Source of the DNA: Fodinisporobacter ferrooxydans
Lineage (GTDB): Bacteria > Bacillota > Bacilli > Tumebacillales > MYW30-H2
Direction of reading: 5' to 3'
Length of the DNA stretch: 64,000 nucleotides
NCBI RefSeq assembly: GCF_022818495.1
Contig: NZ_CP089291.1
Coordinates: 3,861,501 to 3,925,500, forward strand
In this document: positions 1 through 8,860 of the stretch, in pieces
Position numbering within the stretch: the first letter of the stretch is position 1
Layout of the letters: every line of letters begins with the position of its first letter
Notes under the pieces: model-generated
What the model saw: only the letters and a program-made list of their open reading frames with translations
Database searches by the model: none
What the model was told of the DNA's origin: nothing
Made by a program: the position numbers and the translations under genes

Positions 1-584
1 GGCGCGCCGGACATAAACGACATGCCGCCGCTCCACAAACCGCCCATGCCTTCTCCAAACACCCACAACACAAGTGACCATCCAGCACCTAGACAGAGAC
101 CTACTGTTCCGAGACGATTGCGTCGGCCAAACACCATCAAACTTCCAATAACCGCCTGCAATACTACGGTGATCAAATTGTACGTGATCGGATTTTGCTC
201 CCAGATTTCGATACCCCAATTCATCATAGCACGCAGCCATTGCGGCTGGTCTTTTGCAGCAGGCAATAGCACTTCATGTACAAAAACGGATGTGACCATT
301 AATGGTTGCGCCTGCAGCACTGCATCAAGCAGCCAAAAAGCTGCCAAACCCCACCACAATACAGCGCGTCCACTGCTCTCTTTTGAAGATTCAGCAGTCA
401 AGGCAGCTCGCCTTGACTGCTGAGAGTCGCTCTCTTCCTCTGCTGCAAAGCTGATCCAACGAAAAAACCAAACCATCAAACTTGTAAAAAAAACGATAAA
501 AAACAGGATCCAAAGAACGTTAAACAACATGCCGTAAAACGTCGATATCTGTAATGCATCATTTGCACTGCCATTCATCGGCAT
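1..584 (-). CDS. Integral membrane protein of unknown function, partial at window edge
   Basis: The N-terminal 194 codons are visible and the C-terminus lies beyond the left edge. The ATG at 584 follows a run of seven G with five-base spacing, a usable ribosome binding site. The protein has a hydrophobic segment near residues 15-43, a charged Glu/Ser/Arg-rich loop, then three further hydrophobic stretches, the last carrying the motif WVFGEGMGG. This resembles uncharacterised multi-pass membrane proteins that I recall only loosely; no function can be assigned. It is the last visible gene of the oxidase operon on the minus strand, so a link to oxidase assembly or electron donation is plausible by position only. 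Confidence 0.7.
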   Translation of the reverse strand, partial: MPMNGSANDALQISTFYGMLFNVLWILFFIVFFTSLMVWFFRWISFAAEEESDSQQSRRAALTAESSKESSGRAVLWWGLAAFWLLDAVLQAQPLMVTSVFVHEVLLPAAKDQPQWLRAMMNWGIEIWEQNPITYNLITVVLQAVIGSLMVFGRRNRLGTVGLCLGAGWSLVLWVFGEGMGGLWSGGMSFMSGA

Positions 585-685
585 CTTTTCCCCCCCATTG
601 TACCTGTTGGCAACGGGTTTTCTTCCCACAGCTTTTCATTCGCTTGGACTGCTTGCACAGACGAGTCTGCAAAATATATGCAACG

Positions 686-913
686 TTATAGCGGAAGTTG
701 CGTGTGTTGCCCGATCGTTACATCTTTGCCTAACTCGACAACTTCTTCCTCTTCGTCCGACATGCGATCCATTTTCACGCACCAAGTTTTCAAAACGTAC
801 AACAAACTGCTGATCAGCACGATTTGAAATATCCACCAAAATAAATCCCACCACAATGGTATGCCGGGGCTATTCGGAATCACAAACGGAAACGTTGGCC
901 AAAAATTCCCCAC
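686..913 (-). CDS. Small single-span membrane protein in the oxidase operon
   Basis: Encodes about 75 residues from a GTG at 913, preceded by AAGGAGG with seven-base spacing; an in-frame TTG at 931 lies upstream of that ribosome binding site and is unlikely to be the start. The protein has a Trp/Phe-rich N-terminus, one hydrophobic helix (about residues 20-42) and an acidic tail with a run of four Glu. It sits between the subunit III gene and the partial membrane-protein gene in the same orientation. Small oxidase subunits of this shape (subunit IV-like) are common in such operons, but no family signature is visible here, so that role is inference. Confidence 0.6.
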   Translation of the reverse strand: MGNFWPTFPFVIPNSPGIPLWWDLFWWIFQIVLISSLLYVLKTWCVKMDRMSDEEEEVVELGKDVTIGQHTQLPL

Positions 914-970
914 ACTTTCTCCTCCTTCCAAAATTGTACGATGCTTCAGGCCCTACGCTGTCCTCACATG

Positions 971-1546
971 TCAGATCAAATACATGACGACATACATAAC
1001 GATCCAGGCGAGCGAGACAAACATCCAAAAATGGGCAGCCGATTCTACACCCCAGTAATTCAGGCCGCCAACCCCGTGCATGCGCACTCTGCGATATGCA
1101 GAAAACAGCGTCAGAATCCCGCAAATGAGATAAAATGCCACCGTCCCCAATATGATCAAAAATACTTCACCAAAATGAGAAACTGGATTGACCGATCCGT
1201 CGACAAGTTGGACAAATACCAGTACGAGACCGATTATCCCAGTGGCCATCGCATATGCAAGCGACAACTGCACATTTGCCTGATTGTCTTTACGCGCTGC
1301 CACAAATCCTGCACGAGCAATCCCTGCGCTGATCAACATGACGATTGCCGCACTCAGCCCGATCATCTGATTGGCTTCCGGTGAAACATAGGAATCCGCC
1401 ATGATATACCGAACGTTGATAAGCACGAGAAACGGGATGATCATGCTTATTATAAACAGCGTAAATCCGCCCCGGAGCGCACGCAATTCCCGTTTGCTTA
1501 AAGGAATCGCACGTTCCGTTGGAAGACTTGTATTTGCCGATGCCAT
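971..1546 (-). CDS. coxC: Heme-copper oxidase subunit III
   Basis: A 191-residue protein with five hydrophobic segments, matching the short bacterial form of cytochrome oxidase subunit III, including the C-terminal AHFWMF...AWIVMYVVMY helix typical of the family. ATG at 1546 follows GGGAGTG with suitable spacing. It lies 61 bases downstream of the subunit I gene and is co-oriented with subunit II and I genes, so the operon encodes a complete three-subunit terminal oxidase. The family assignment is firm; which oxidase class it belongs to is read from subunit I. Confidence 0.88.
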   Translation of the reverse strand: MASANTSLPTERAIPLSKRELRALRGGFTLFIISMIIPFLVLINVRYIMADSYVSPEANQMIGLSAAIVMLISAGIARAGFVAARKDNQANVQLSLAYAMATGIIGLVLVFVQLVDGSVNPVSHFGEVFLIILGTVAFYLICGILTLFSAYRRVRMHGVGGLNYWGVESAAHFWMFVSLAWIVMYVVMYLI

Positions 1547-1607
1547 TTTGCTTCACTCCCTTTCCAAATGACTCTGCATCATGACTTTTTCATATGGTTG
1601 ACCCGGT

Positions 1608-3482
1608 TTATCTTTGTGAAATTGCCGCCCCCGGCAGCACTACCGCTTCTTCGCTCTCATCCCCATACACGTAAAAACTGCCAACGACCCGCGGTGTTTC
1701 CGGAAAATTCACCGTTCCCTCCGGAGCAGCAGAATACCATTCCAGCGTTTTGCCACCCCATGGATTTTTCTCCGCCTTTGGTCCGCGTCTCCATGCATGC
1801 AGAATCACGATTGCGTTGTATAGGAAGCCAAGACCGAGCAATACGGCAAATATCGACACTTCAAAATTCATGTTTTGCAAATAGGGCATGTATACGGGAA
1901 CCCAGCGGTTCATGCCTTTCATCCCGAGAATGAAAAACTGTGTGAACGTAATGTTGAATGTCAGGAACACCCAAATAGCGCCGATAACGCCCAATTTTTC
2001 GTTATACATGCGTCCAGACAACTTGGGCAGCCAATAATACATCGCGCCCAGCCAACTGAATACCATGCCGCCGATGATTGTGTAATGGAAATGCCCGACG
2101 ATGAAAAACGTATCATGCTCCTGCAAATTGATGACCGGATCGGCCAGGAAAACGCCTGTAAGACCACCGATCAAGAAATTGAACATGCTCATCAAAATAA
2201 AAATGGTCGGCGTTGTCAAGCGCAATTTCGATTTCCACAGTGTTCCGATCACGACCATAAATGCAAAACCTGTAGGAATCGAAATCATTTCGGTAAAGAA
2301 TGAAAATGGCATCATCTCATCGTTTCTCATGTTTGTAAACATATGATGCGCCCATACCATCCCGGACAACGCCATGACAAACACAAGTCCGATGACGCCC
2401 CACTTTTCGGCAAACAACGATTTGCGCGACATGACCGGCAGAATCTCCTGCCACAAGGCAAAACCCGGCACAACTACAATGTATACTTCCGGATGCCCGA
2501 ACAGCCAGAACAACTCCATATACGTCAATGGACTGCCAACCGCTGTGAACAATGGCAATTGGGCAACATGTGCCAACAAACTTAAAATAAACGTCATCAT
2601 GATTTCCGGCAGCCAAATGAGATTCAAAAGACTGACCGTCAGCATGCCCCATGCGAATATCGGCAAGCGATTCCAGGTCAAGCCGGGCGCCCGTTTGAAA
2701 ATGATCGTTGCCGTCAAATTGATTGAGACCAGCAATGAGGATAACGTCAAAGCAAAAACACCCAAGTAATAGAAGATGATCCCTGAGGCATCTTGAGTAG
2801 CAAGAGGCTGGTATCCTCTCCATCCAGTCGTCCAATAGCCGAGCAGCGGACTAAACGCGACTGTCAAGATGCCTGCAGGTACCAACCATAAGCTGATGCC
2901 CGACATTTTCGGAAATGCAGATGTATTGGAGCCGATCATCAACGGGATGATATAGTTGCCCAATCCCCCAACCAATGCTACTGTTCCGACTGAAAACATC
3001 ATGATTGTTCCATGAATCCCGACAGTAGTCAGATATTGCTGCGGCAATTGGAACAGCCACATCTGGTCTTTCATCAGTTCGACACGCATCAACATCGCCG
3101 CAAAACCGGCGATGAAAAACCCGCCTGTCGACGCGACCACATACTGAATGCCGATCACTTTATGATCTGTACTATATTCCAGATATCTCCGCCAACCGGT
3201 AGCAGGCGCCCAGCGCGTCGCAATGCCGAACGCAGGTTTTACAACCGCTTCCCACGTACCAATCCCCAGTATCCATCCGACCAACGCAGCCACCCAACCA
3301 ATCGTAACCGATAATTCCGTTACAAACGGATGTCCATATGTCGGCACTGTCTCGCTAATCAATGTATTAAATACCAAAAAACCGACAGCCGCCCACAAAA
3401 ACCCGCGCAATACGGGTGGCATGCGTTTTTTTGCTACGAAAGGAACCGAATATTCGGGTTCCATTGCAGTCATTGTACTCAT
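1608..3482 (-). CDS. coxA: Heme-copper oxidase subunit I (A-type)
   Basis: Catalytic subunit that reduces O2 to water at a heme-CuB centre and pumps protons. The GHPEVYI block with the CuB histidine, the adjacent Glu of the D-channel and the Tyr that cross-links to His marks it as A-type; the AHHMFT histidine pair and VGHFHYT block supply remaining CuB and heme ligands. The start is set at 3482, where ATG follows GGGAGGA by eight bases; an in-frame ATG at 3512 would add ten residues but lies before that site. About 624 residues. An N-terminal extension of roughly 100 residues carries two hydrophobic helices before the canonical domain. It lies between subunit II and III genes. Confidence 0.93.
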   Translation of the reverse strand: MSTMTAMEPEYSVPFVAKKRMPPVLRGFLWAAVGFLVFNTLISETVPTYGHPFVTELSVTIGWVAALVGWILGIGTWEAVVKPAFGIATRWAPATGWRRYLEYSTDHKVIGIQYVVASTGGFFIAGFAAMLMRVELMKDQMWLFQLPQQYLTTVGIHGTIMMFSVGTVALVGGLGNYIIPLMIGSNTSAFPKMSGISLWLVPAGILTVAFSPLLGYWTTGWRGYQPLATQDASGIIFYYLGVFALTLSSLLVSINLTATIIFKRAPGLTWNRLPIFAWGMLTVSLLNLIWLPEIMMTFILSLLAHVAQLPLFTAVGSPLTYMELFWLFGHPEVYIVVVPGFALWQEILPVMSRKSLFAEKWGVIGLVFVMALSGMVWAHHMFTNMRNDEMMPFSFFTEMISIPTGFAFMVVIGTLWKSKLRLTTPTIFILMSMFNFLIGGLTGVFLADPVINLQEHDTFFIVGHFHYTIIGGMVFSWLGAMYYWLPKLSGRMYNEKLGVIGAIWVFLTFNITFTQFFILGMKGMNRWVPVYMPYLQNMNFEVSIFAVLLGLGFLYNAIVILHAWRRGPKAEKNPWGGKTLEWYSAAPEGTVNFPETPRVVGSFYVYGDESEEAVVLPGAAISQR

Positions 3483-3545
3483 TTTTGCAGTCCTCCCTTT
3501 TTTCAGTCTCACTGTTTCAATAAGGTCCCAGAGCCGACTGCCACA

Positions 3546-4361
3546 TCAGGAGCCTTGTTGCATCTTTTTCTCTTTCGCAATCCATTTTTGGAAATCGCTG
3601 CCCGATACGATCGACAGAGGTGTTTCCATGTATGGATGACCGGCTCCGCAGACTTCCGCACACTGCACGCGTACCATCGGATCGATTTTCGTATTGGTAA
3701 TCTTGGTGGTCGTAATATATTCCGTCCGTGTTTCCCCGGGAATGACATCCTCTTTGATACCAAATGCCGGCACCCAGAAACTATGGATGACACCAATCGC
3801 CGGGTCATACGTATGTGCGGGATCATACGACCGCAGTACAAATTCGATCTTTGTATTGACCGGCAATACGATCTGATCATTCCCGTCTTTGTCAACCGTT
3901 TGCGTCAAACCGTATTGCGGGTAGCTGTACTGCCACTCCCACTGGCGGGCGACGACATCGACTACCAGTACGTTTGGCGCGGATTTCGCTTGTGATTCTT
4001 CATCCATGAACATGGTCTGAATCGCACTATCTGTTGGATGGATGAACAATAACACATTTATCAAAATACTGACCGCGACCCAGATCGCAATATAAGGTTT
4101 GTTGTTTTTCACTTGCAATTTTGCATGACTGGAATCACTCGACTTGTTCCTGTAACGGAACAATATGAACAAAAGCATCAATACAACGAACACAAAAATA
4201 GGCGTCAATATCGAAAGAATGAATGCAGCCGCCTCTTGCCCTTCATGCGCCTGCGCCGACGCAACAGATAGATACAAATGGTCGCCGATCGACTGTACAC
4301 CCCATTCACCCAATAGCGATAAAATGACCCAAAGTATACCGAAAATGATATAATCGATCAT
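3546..4361 (-). CDS. coxB: Heme-copper oxidase subunit II with CuA site
   Basis: A 271-residue membrane-anchored subunit that takes electrons into the oxidase. An N-terminal hydrophobic segment is followed by two transmembrane helices (about residues 45-70 and 90-108) and an extracytoplasmic cupredoxin domain. The CuA ligands are all visible: His in HSFWVPAF and Cys-Glu-Cys-His-Met in CAEVCGAGHPYM. The WQWEW-like aromatic block appears as RQWEWQY. No C-terminal cytochrome c domain is fused, so the electron donor must be a separate protein; the two cupredoxin-type proteins encoded immediately upstream are obvious candidates. ATG at 4361 follows an AGGAG. Confidence 0.93.
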   Translation of the reverse strand: MIDYIIFGILWVILSLLGEWGVQSIGDHLYLSVASAQAHEGQEAAAFILSILTPIFVFVVLMLLFILFRYRNKSSDSSHAKLQVKNNKPYIAIWVAVSILINVLLFIHPTDSAIQTMFMDEESQAKSAPNVLVVDVVARQWEWQYSYPQYGLTQTVDKDGNDQIVLPVNTKIEFVLRSYDPAHTYDPAIGVIHSFWVPAFGIKEDVIPGETRTEYITTTKITNTKIDPMVRVQCAEVCGAGHPYMETPLSIVSGSDFQKWIAKEKKMQQGS

Positions 4362-4418
4362 TTCTTATTCGTCTCCTCCCTTCACACCCTCTTGAGATTT
4401 GTCCCAGTTCTCTGGTGG

Positions 4419-5099
4419 CTAGGATTTTATGATTCGCAATGTACCTTTCATCCCTGCCCGATAATGCACAAACCCCTGTACAAAACATCCGTATTGCCAT
4501 ACTCCCGGTTTATCGGGCACCTTAATCTTCAAACGGATCGATCCCCCTGGCATAAGTGTTGGACTGAAATTTCCCTGACCTTGTTGTGTAATCAACCATG
4601 GATATTTCTCGTTTGACTTGATGATCGCCTTATTTGTGACAAAGTTGTCGACCCCGTGTCCTTCCAATACTTCTACTTGTACACCATCCCAAAAATCTTT
4701 GTGAAATTGGGTTTTGACATCACCGAAATCACTGGGTGTCAAATCAAACCCCTGCCCCATCATCCACTCATGAAAACGATTCGGACTTAAATTGTGGAAA
4801 TTGACCACAACCTCGTCGCCAACTCGCCATACCATTTCGTTAGGCAAATAGTAATAATCGCCCACGTATAAATCCTGTATGCCTTTACTGACGGGTACTC
4901 CTGTCATCGCCTTGATCGTCTTTCCTATCAAAGATTGCCCAAACAAAGCTGTAATGCCGACGATCGCCATTGCCCCAGTCCCGATCAAAAATTTTCGGCG
5001 GCTCCAATCTACCGGCTCATCTGTTCGCTGTAGCATACCACCCGTATCACCTTTATCATCAGATTGCTGATTCGCTTGTTTTCCTTCGTTGCTATCCAT
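4419..5099 (-). CDS. Tat-exported cupredoxin-domain protein
   Basis: A 226-residue protein with a twin-arginine signal (SRRKFLIGTG at about residues 33-42) followed by a hydrophobic stretch, so it should be exported folded and possibly stay anchored. The remainder is a cupredoxin domain: His in FHEWMM and the C-terminal set GCFVQGFVHYRAGM provide Cys, His and Met of a mononuclear copper site, though with wider Cys-His spacing than classical plastocyanins. It precedes the subunit II gene by 57 bases. A tatA gene and a broken tatC lie just upstream. Role as electron carrier to the oxidase, or as an accessory copper subunit, is inference from position and fold. Confidence 0.82.
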   Translation of the reverse strand: MDSNEGKQANQQSDDKGDTGGMLQRTDEPVDWSRRKFLIGTGAMAIVGITALFGQSLIGKTIKAMTGVPVSKGIQDLYVGDYYYLPNEMVWRVGDEVVVNFHNLSPNRFHEWMMGQGFDLTPSDFGDVKTQFHKDFWDGVQVEVLEGHGVDNFVTNKAIIKSNEKYPWLITQQGQGNFSPTLMPGGSIRLKIKVPDKPGVWQYGCFVQGFVHYRAGMKGTLRIIKS

Positions 5100-5222
5100 T
5101 TTCTGTCCCCCTTACGTCACCACTGTGCATCAACGAGGATGACTCAGAACCTCTTCAACTCTTACATCGGCATGCTGGTATTCGTAATACTTTTCACATA
5201 AGTATGCAATCGCCTGGTTGCT

Positions 5223-5753
5223 TTACTTGATCTGAACACTCGGTTGGCCGCCATCGACCACTTTGAACACTGCCCACATGCCAAGATCCTGATGCCGTTG
5301 CCGATCATTTGGAAAGTAGTAGAGCATCGACGCCAATCGATACGTACCTGCTTGTGCCGCATCAAATTTGTACGTTTGCGAATCGCCTGGCATGACCCCG
5401 GCACCTGCATTGCCTTGGATGGCAGAAATCGAATCCCCGGCCCCTTTGAACGCCAGCTTGCGGTTTCCGTCATAGATGCCGATATCTTGCGGAATCCCGC
5501 TCTTGTTTTCAAAATCAATTTTCACATGATATCCGACTGGAATATCGATCTCGATTTGTCCATGTGAAGCGCCATTAAAATTCATGTAACTGTTTGAACT
5601 GTTGTAACCACCGATCACTTTCATCGTCACCGTTTGCGACGCTTGATCCACTTGAAACCACGATGACGGTGGATCTACAGTTTGACCGCAACCGGCCAAC
5701 ATGAATGTTGCAAGCAACGGCAATCCTGCCAAACCCAGTTTTTTGTTTAACAT
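5223..5753 (-). CDS. Sulfocyanin-like lipoprotein with degenerate copper site
   Basis: About 176 residues with a lipoprotein signal ending LAGC (Cys near residue 22), so it should be attached to the outer membrane face. The mature part resembles sulfocyanin/SoxE cupredoxins: the FNGASHGQIEIDIPVGY segment and the C-terminal GMWAVFKV strand align with that family as I know it. The usual first His (Pro-His-Ser) reads IPQDIG, and the usual Ala-Cys reads LASMLYY, so two of four type 1 copper ligands appear absent while the later His and Met (RHQDLGM) remain. ATG at 5753 follows GGGG by seven bases; another ATG is at 5759. It is the first gene of the oxidase operon. Confidence 0.72.
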   Translation of the reverse strand: MLNKKLGLAGLPLLATFMLAGCGQTVDPPSSWFQVDQASQTVTMKVIGGYNSSNSYMNFNGASHGQIEIDIPVGYHVKIDFENKSGIPQDIGIYDGNRKLAFKGAGDSISAIQGNAGAGVMPGDSQTYKFDAAQAGTYRLASMLYYFPNDRQRHQDLGMWAVFKVVDGGQPSVQIK

Positions 5754-5952
5754 CACCATACCCCACTATCATTCAGATTCAATACAATACAGACACAGAT
5801 CACTCTTTCTTTGATTATCACCCCCTTAAAGGCAATTCTTGGATCATCCTTTGTCTGCCCGCTCTCTAAACAACAAAGTATTTTCATTATCGAAATGTAT
5901 CATATTGCGAAACTAGGTTCCGTATACAGAGGCAAGCCCCCACTACCTATTA

Positions 5953-5968
5953 GAAAACGCTTTCAAAC
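5953..5968. promoter_or_regulatory. cre-like catabolite control site upstream of oxidase operon
   Basis: The minus-strand sequence TGAAAGCGTTTTCT matches the CcpA-binding consensus (TGWAARCGYTWNCW) very closely. It lies about 200 bases upstream of the first oxidase-operon gene. The rest of 5760-6050 is AT-rich and I could not settle on a promoter. Carbon-dependent control of this operon is inference from the site. Confidence 0.55.
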
Positions 5969-6053
5969 AATCGAATAAATTCCTCATTTCACTGCACACA
6001 AGAATAGACGCAACTTTCTGATAGATTTATATAAAAATGAAATATAAGACATT

Positions 6054-6493
6054 TTAAATTGGTTTGATTCCAAGAATTATAATAGCTTCTGTTCTGACTT
6101 TAAAATCTATCTTAGCCAAACGAATCGGTGTAAGAATACCGATTCCCGTTAAGAACATGACGATCAAAGATATTTGAAAAAAATTCAAAAGGCAACGTAA
6201 TATCAATGAGAAAACTGAAATTGTTTGCAGCCGTCAACATTACATTGAAATTTTTGTATGAATACTTCAACAAAACGCCCAATAGCATTTTGAATACGAT
6301 AAAGTAGCAAAATAAGACCCCTATAATAAACAATAGAAGAATAGTGGGAGTAAATAGGAGTGTACAATCTGTATATTTTTCCAACAAATATAAATTCAAA
6401 AACCATTGTAGTAACGAAGTAGATAAGCATCGTAATGATTCTTCGTCTAAGTTCTTCTAGGTGTCGGACAAGACTCATTTCTGAATCAGACAT
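6054..6493 (-). pseudogene. tatC: tatC pseudogene (deletion plus frameshifts)
   Basis: Three reading-frame pieces together recall TatC, the multi-span receptor of twin-arginine export. Piece one starts at ATG 6493 (AGAGG upstream) with the signature MSLVRHLEELRRR and the first helix. Piece two, in another frame, has LLLFIIGVLFCYFIVF and the NFSFL...LPFEF helices. Piece three, in the third frame (about 6150-6054), reads GIGILTPIRLAKIDF, the family's conserved loop, then ends at a TAA at 6054. Roughly 60 residues between the first and third helices are missing. It follows tatA by 19 bases. A functional TatC must be encoded elsewhere if the neighbouring Tat substrate is exported. Confidence 0.8.
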
Positions 6494-6511
6494 CCATAAC
6501 AACCTCTACCT

Positions 6512-6715
6512 CTATCTCTTATCTGTTTCCGCCTTATTAACGGAATCTGCCTTTGCTTCACTTGAACCAGAAGTAAGCTCTTTTGTTGCATCTTTAAATT
6601 CTTTTAGTGACCGTCCGAATGCGCGTCCAATCTCTGGCAGTTTACTTGGACCAAATATGATAAGCGCAAGCGCAAGTATAAGAATCAAGCCGGGAAGTCC
6701 GATGTTTGATAACAT
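6512..6715 (-). CDS. tatA: Sec-independent translocase protein TatA
   Basis: A 67-residue protein with a single N-terminal helix, the [21 protein letters not shown] hinge and amphipathic helix of TatA/TatE (shown here in part), and a charged hydrophilic tail. It would form the pore component of twin-arginine export in the membrane. ATG at 6715 has AGCAGG upstream. The partner tatC directly downstream is broken, so this TatA either works with a TatC encoded elsewhere or is on its way out. The Tat-dependent cupredoxin gene 1.4 kb away suggests the pair once served it. The 6720-7150 stretch upstream is AT-rich and I see no further gene in it. Confidence 0.9.
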   Translation of the reverse strand: MLSNIGLPGLILILALALIIFGPSKLPEIGRAFGRSLKEFKDATKELTSGSSEAKADSVNKAETDKR

Positions 6716-7152
6716 TCTATTCCTGCTCCCATTTTAAAAATTTCTTCTTTTCAAACGTTAATTTGATGAAAGTGGACTTGTTATAATTTTACATAATTAC
6801 TTTAGAAAAGTAAAATATTTTTTATGTGATAAATAATATAATCTTAGTATTTATATATATTAGTTCGAATTTGTAATAAGATAGCTGTTTCTGGTGAAAA
6901 TAATGTGCCGATTTACATCATTTGTATTCAAAAATGGGATGGCATATGATATATATCCCACCGTTTACTAATCTTTCAAACCAAAAAGTGGGAGTTATAC
7001 TGAAACCATCTCAAATTCGACGTGGAAATTTATTAGCATTGGAACGGATATACCACGCTCAATGGCGGTCGCAATATCGTAAGAATATATGGATGAATAC
7101 AGCTTTTACCATGTAATTATAAAAAAACGTCCATGCTGGGCGCACATTGAAT

Positions 7153-7177
7153 AAACCCGGTAAAATTCACCGGGTTT
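7153..7177 (-). terminator. Hairpin downstream of the permease gene
   Basis: An eight-base perfect stem (AAACCCGG / CCGGGTTT) with a nine-base loop lies about 50 bases beyond the stop codon of the permease gene. The following T-run is short, so termination strength is uncertain. Confidence 0.5.
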
Positions 7178-7228
7178 AGTTTGATACGCATTTTATCTAG
7201 TCCTGACTTATATTGTGCTGATTAGCCA

Positions 7229-8674
7229 TCATGTTTCAATTTTATTTTCTTGCGATTGGACAGGGGACTGATTCCAATCCGAAATAGAGAGGCTTTTTTT
7301 GACTTTACTATTATAATACGCCACGAGAACAGCAAGCCATATAATACCGCCGTACACGGAAATTTTTGTTAATGGCGAAGTAAGGATCGCAACAAACGCT
7401 CCCATCAGCAAAATCAGTCCAAAAATAGGAAGTGTAGGCCAAAGCGGCATAGGATATTTCAGGGTTTGGTTTCGTCTGTTGGCTCTTTTTCTATGAACGA
7501 TTTCACTTACCAAAATGATGCCCCATGTCCAAAGAGAGGCAAAAGCAGAAGCGCTCGTTATCCAAACATATACGCTTCCTGGTGCCAAATACGTAATAAA
7601 AATCCCAATCGAGATCATTGCTGCAGTCGCCCATACGGCTATATGAGGTACATGATTTTTATTGAGTTTTGTAAATATTGGATTATATAACCCTTTACTC
7701 GCCATCCCATATAGCATTCGGCTTCCACCGTAGACGCCTGTATTGCAGGAGGAAAGGGCAGATAGAATAATGATCAAATTCACTAGTCCTGCTGCAACGG
7801 GAATGCCAATTTTCGAAAATAAGAGCACGTAAGGGCTTACCCCTTTTTCGATCAGGTAATTCCAGGGAAATGCACTCAACATGATTAAGATGGAGCCGAT
7901 ATAAAAGATCGAAATTCGGATCGTTACAGAACGGAAAGCTCTCCGCATTGTAGACGCAGGATTCTGTGATTCACCCGCTTCAACCGCCAGTGTTTCTATT
8001 CCACTATACGCTTGCACCACCAGGGAGAATGCTGCAAATGCTCCTAACCAGCCGTGTGGCAAGAACCCGCCATTTGTCCAAAGGTTAGTGAGTCCAACTG
8101 CATGGCCGTTATTGAAAATGCCAGTCAAGATGATTAACCCGCCAAAAATCATAAATACTATGACAGCCGTTACTTTTAGAAAAGCAAACCAATATTCGAC
8201 TTCACCAAAAATTTTTACCGCAAACATATTGGAAAAGGTGAAAAGAATTAAAGCGATCAACCCAGGGATCCATGCCGGGAAGGACGGAAACCAATATTGC
8301 AATAGACTGCCGATTGCTGCAAGCTCCGACATAACGGTAGCAACCCAATAAAACCACCACATTCCTGATGTCAAAAAGCCCATTTGTGTGCCAAGCAGTT
8401 CTCCGGCATAATGACTAAAGGATCCCGCAATTGGGTTTTCGACTGTCATTTCACCAAGCGCCCGCATTACGAGAGCGGCAAGAATTCCACAAATAACAAA
8501 AACAAGCAATACTCCAGGTCCCGCCAATTTTACAGAAGTGGCGGCACCATAGAACAATCCTACTCCTATAACTCCACCGATCGCCAACATTTGAATTTGC
8601 CGATTCGAGAGGCTGCGATGGAGTCCATCTCCTCCATTTTTATTCGAATTTTCCACATCGTTCGATAATTCCAT
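7229..8674 (-). CDS. Amino acid permease (APC superfamily, AAT family), candidate taurine transporter
   Basis: A 481-residue protein with about twelve hydrophobic helices. The IQMLAIGGVIGVGLFYG start and the GEMTVENPIAGSFSHYA block are typical of the amino acid transporter family that includes GabP and ProY. ATG at 8674 follows AGGAGG with seven-base spacing. It is co-oriented with tpa-pduL-xsc, about 420 bases downstream of tpa. No TauABC importer is visible in the window, so this symporter is the likely taurine (or beta-alanine/hypotaurine) uptake system of the cluster. The substrate is inference from context; the family is secure. Confidence 0.85.
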   Translation of the reverse strand: MELSNDVENSNKNGGDGLHRSLSNRQIQMLAIGGVIGVGLFYGAATSVKLAGPGVLLVFVICGILAALVMRALGEMTVENPIAGSFSHYAGELLGTQMGFLTSGMWWFYWVATVMSELAAIGSLLQYWFPSFPAWIPGLIALILFTFSNMFAVKIFGEVEYWFAFLKVTAVIVFMIFGGLIILTGIFNNGHAVGLTNLWTNGGFLPHGWLGAFAAFSLVVQAYSGIETLAVEAGESQNPASTMRRAFRSVTIRISIFYIGSILIMLSAFPWNYLIEKGVSPYVLLFSKIGIPVAAGLVNLIIILSALSSCNTGVYGGSRMLYGMASKGLYNPIFTKLNKNHVPHIAVWATAAMISIGIFITYLAPGSVYVWITSASAFASLWTWGIILVSEIVHRKRANRRNQTLKYPMPLWPTLPIFGLILLMGAFVAILTSPLTKISVYGGIIWLAVLVAYYNSKVKKSLSISDWNQSPVQSQENKIET

Positions 8675-8844
8675 AAATTATCCTCCTCGTATGCAGATAT
8701 AAAATGGTAAAAATTAGATACTTCCACATTAAACAACCGAATTCATTTGCGTAGCTTTTAAGATATTTAATGCTGCATTTGTGCAGTCGTTTACAAAAAT
8801 AAAATAGGAATTGATTTTTTGCATGCAACTGACTATATTCATTT

Positions 8845-8860
8845 TGGTAAGCGCTTACAG
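8845..8860. promoter_or_regulatory. cre-like palindrome upstream of the permease gene
   Basis: TGGTAAGCGCTTACAG contains a near-perfect palindrome centred on GCGC and fits the catabolite response element consensus. It lies about 170 bases upstream of the permease start, inside the 418-base gap between tpa and the permease gene. No gene was found in that gap. Confidence 0.45.

Noticed and set aside
6922-7116. 64-codon plus-strand frame between tatA and the permease gene
   Set aside because: No ribosome binding site, no recognisable motif, AT-rich setting.
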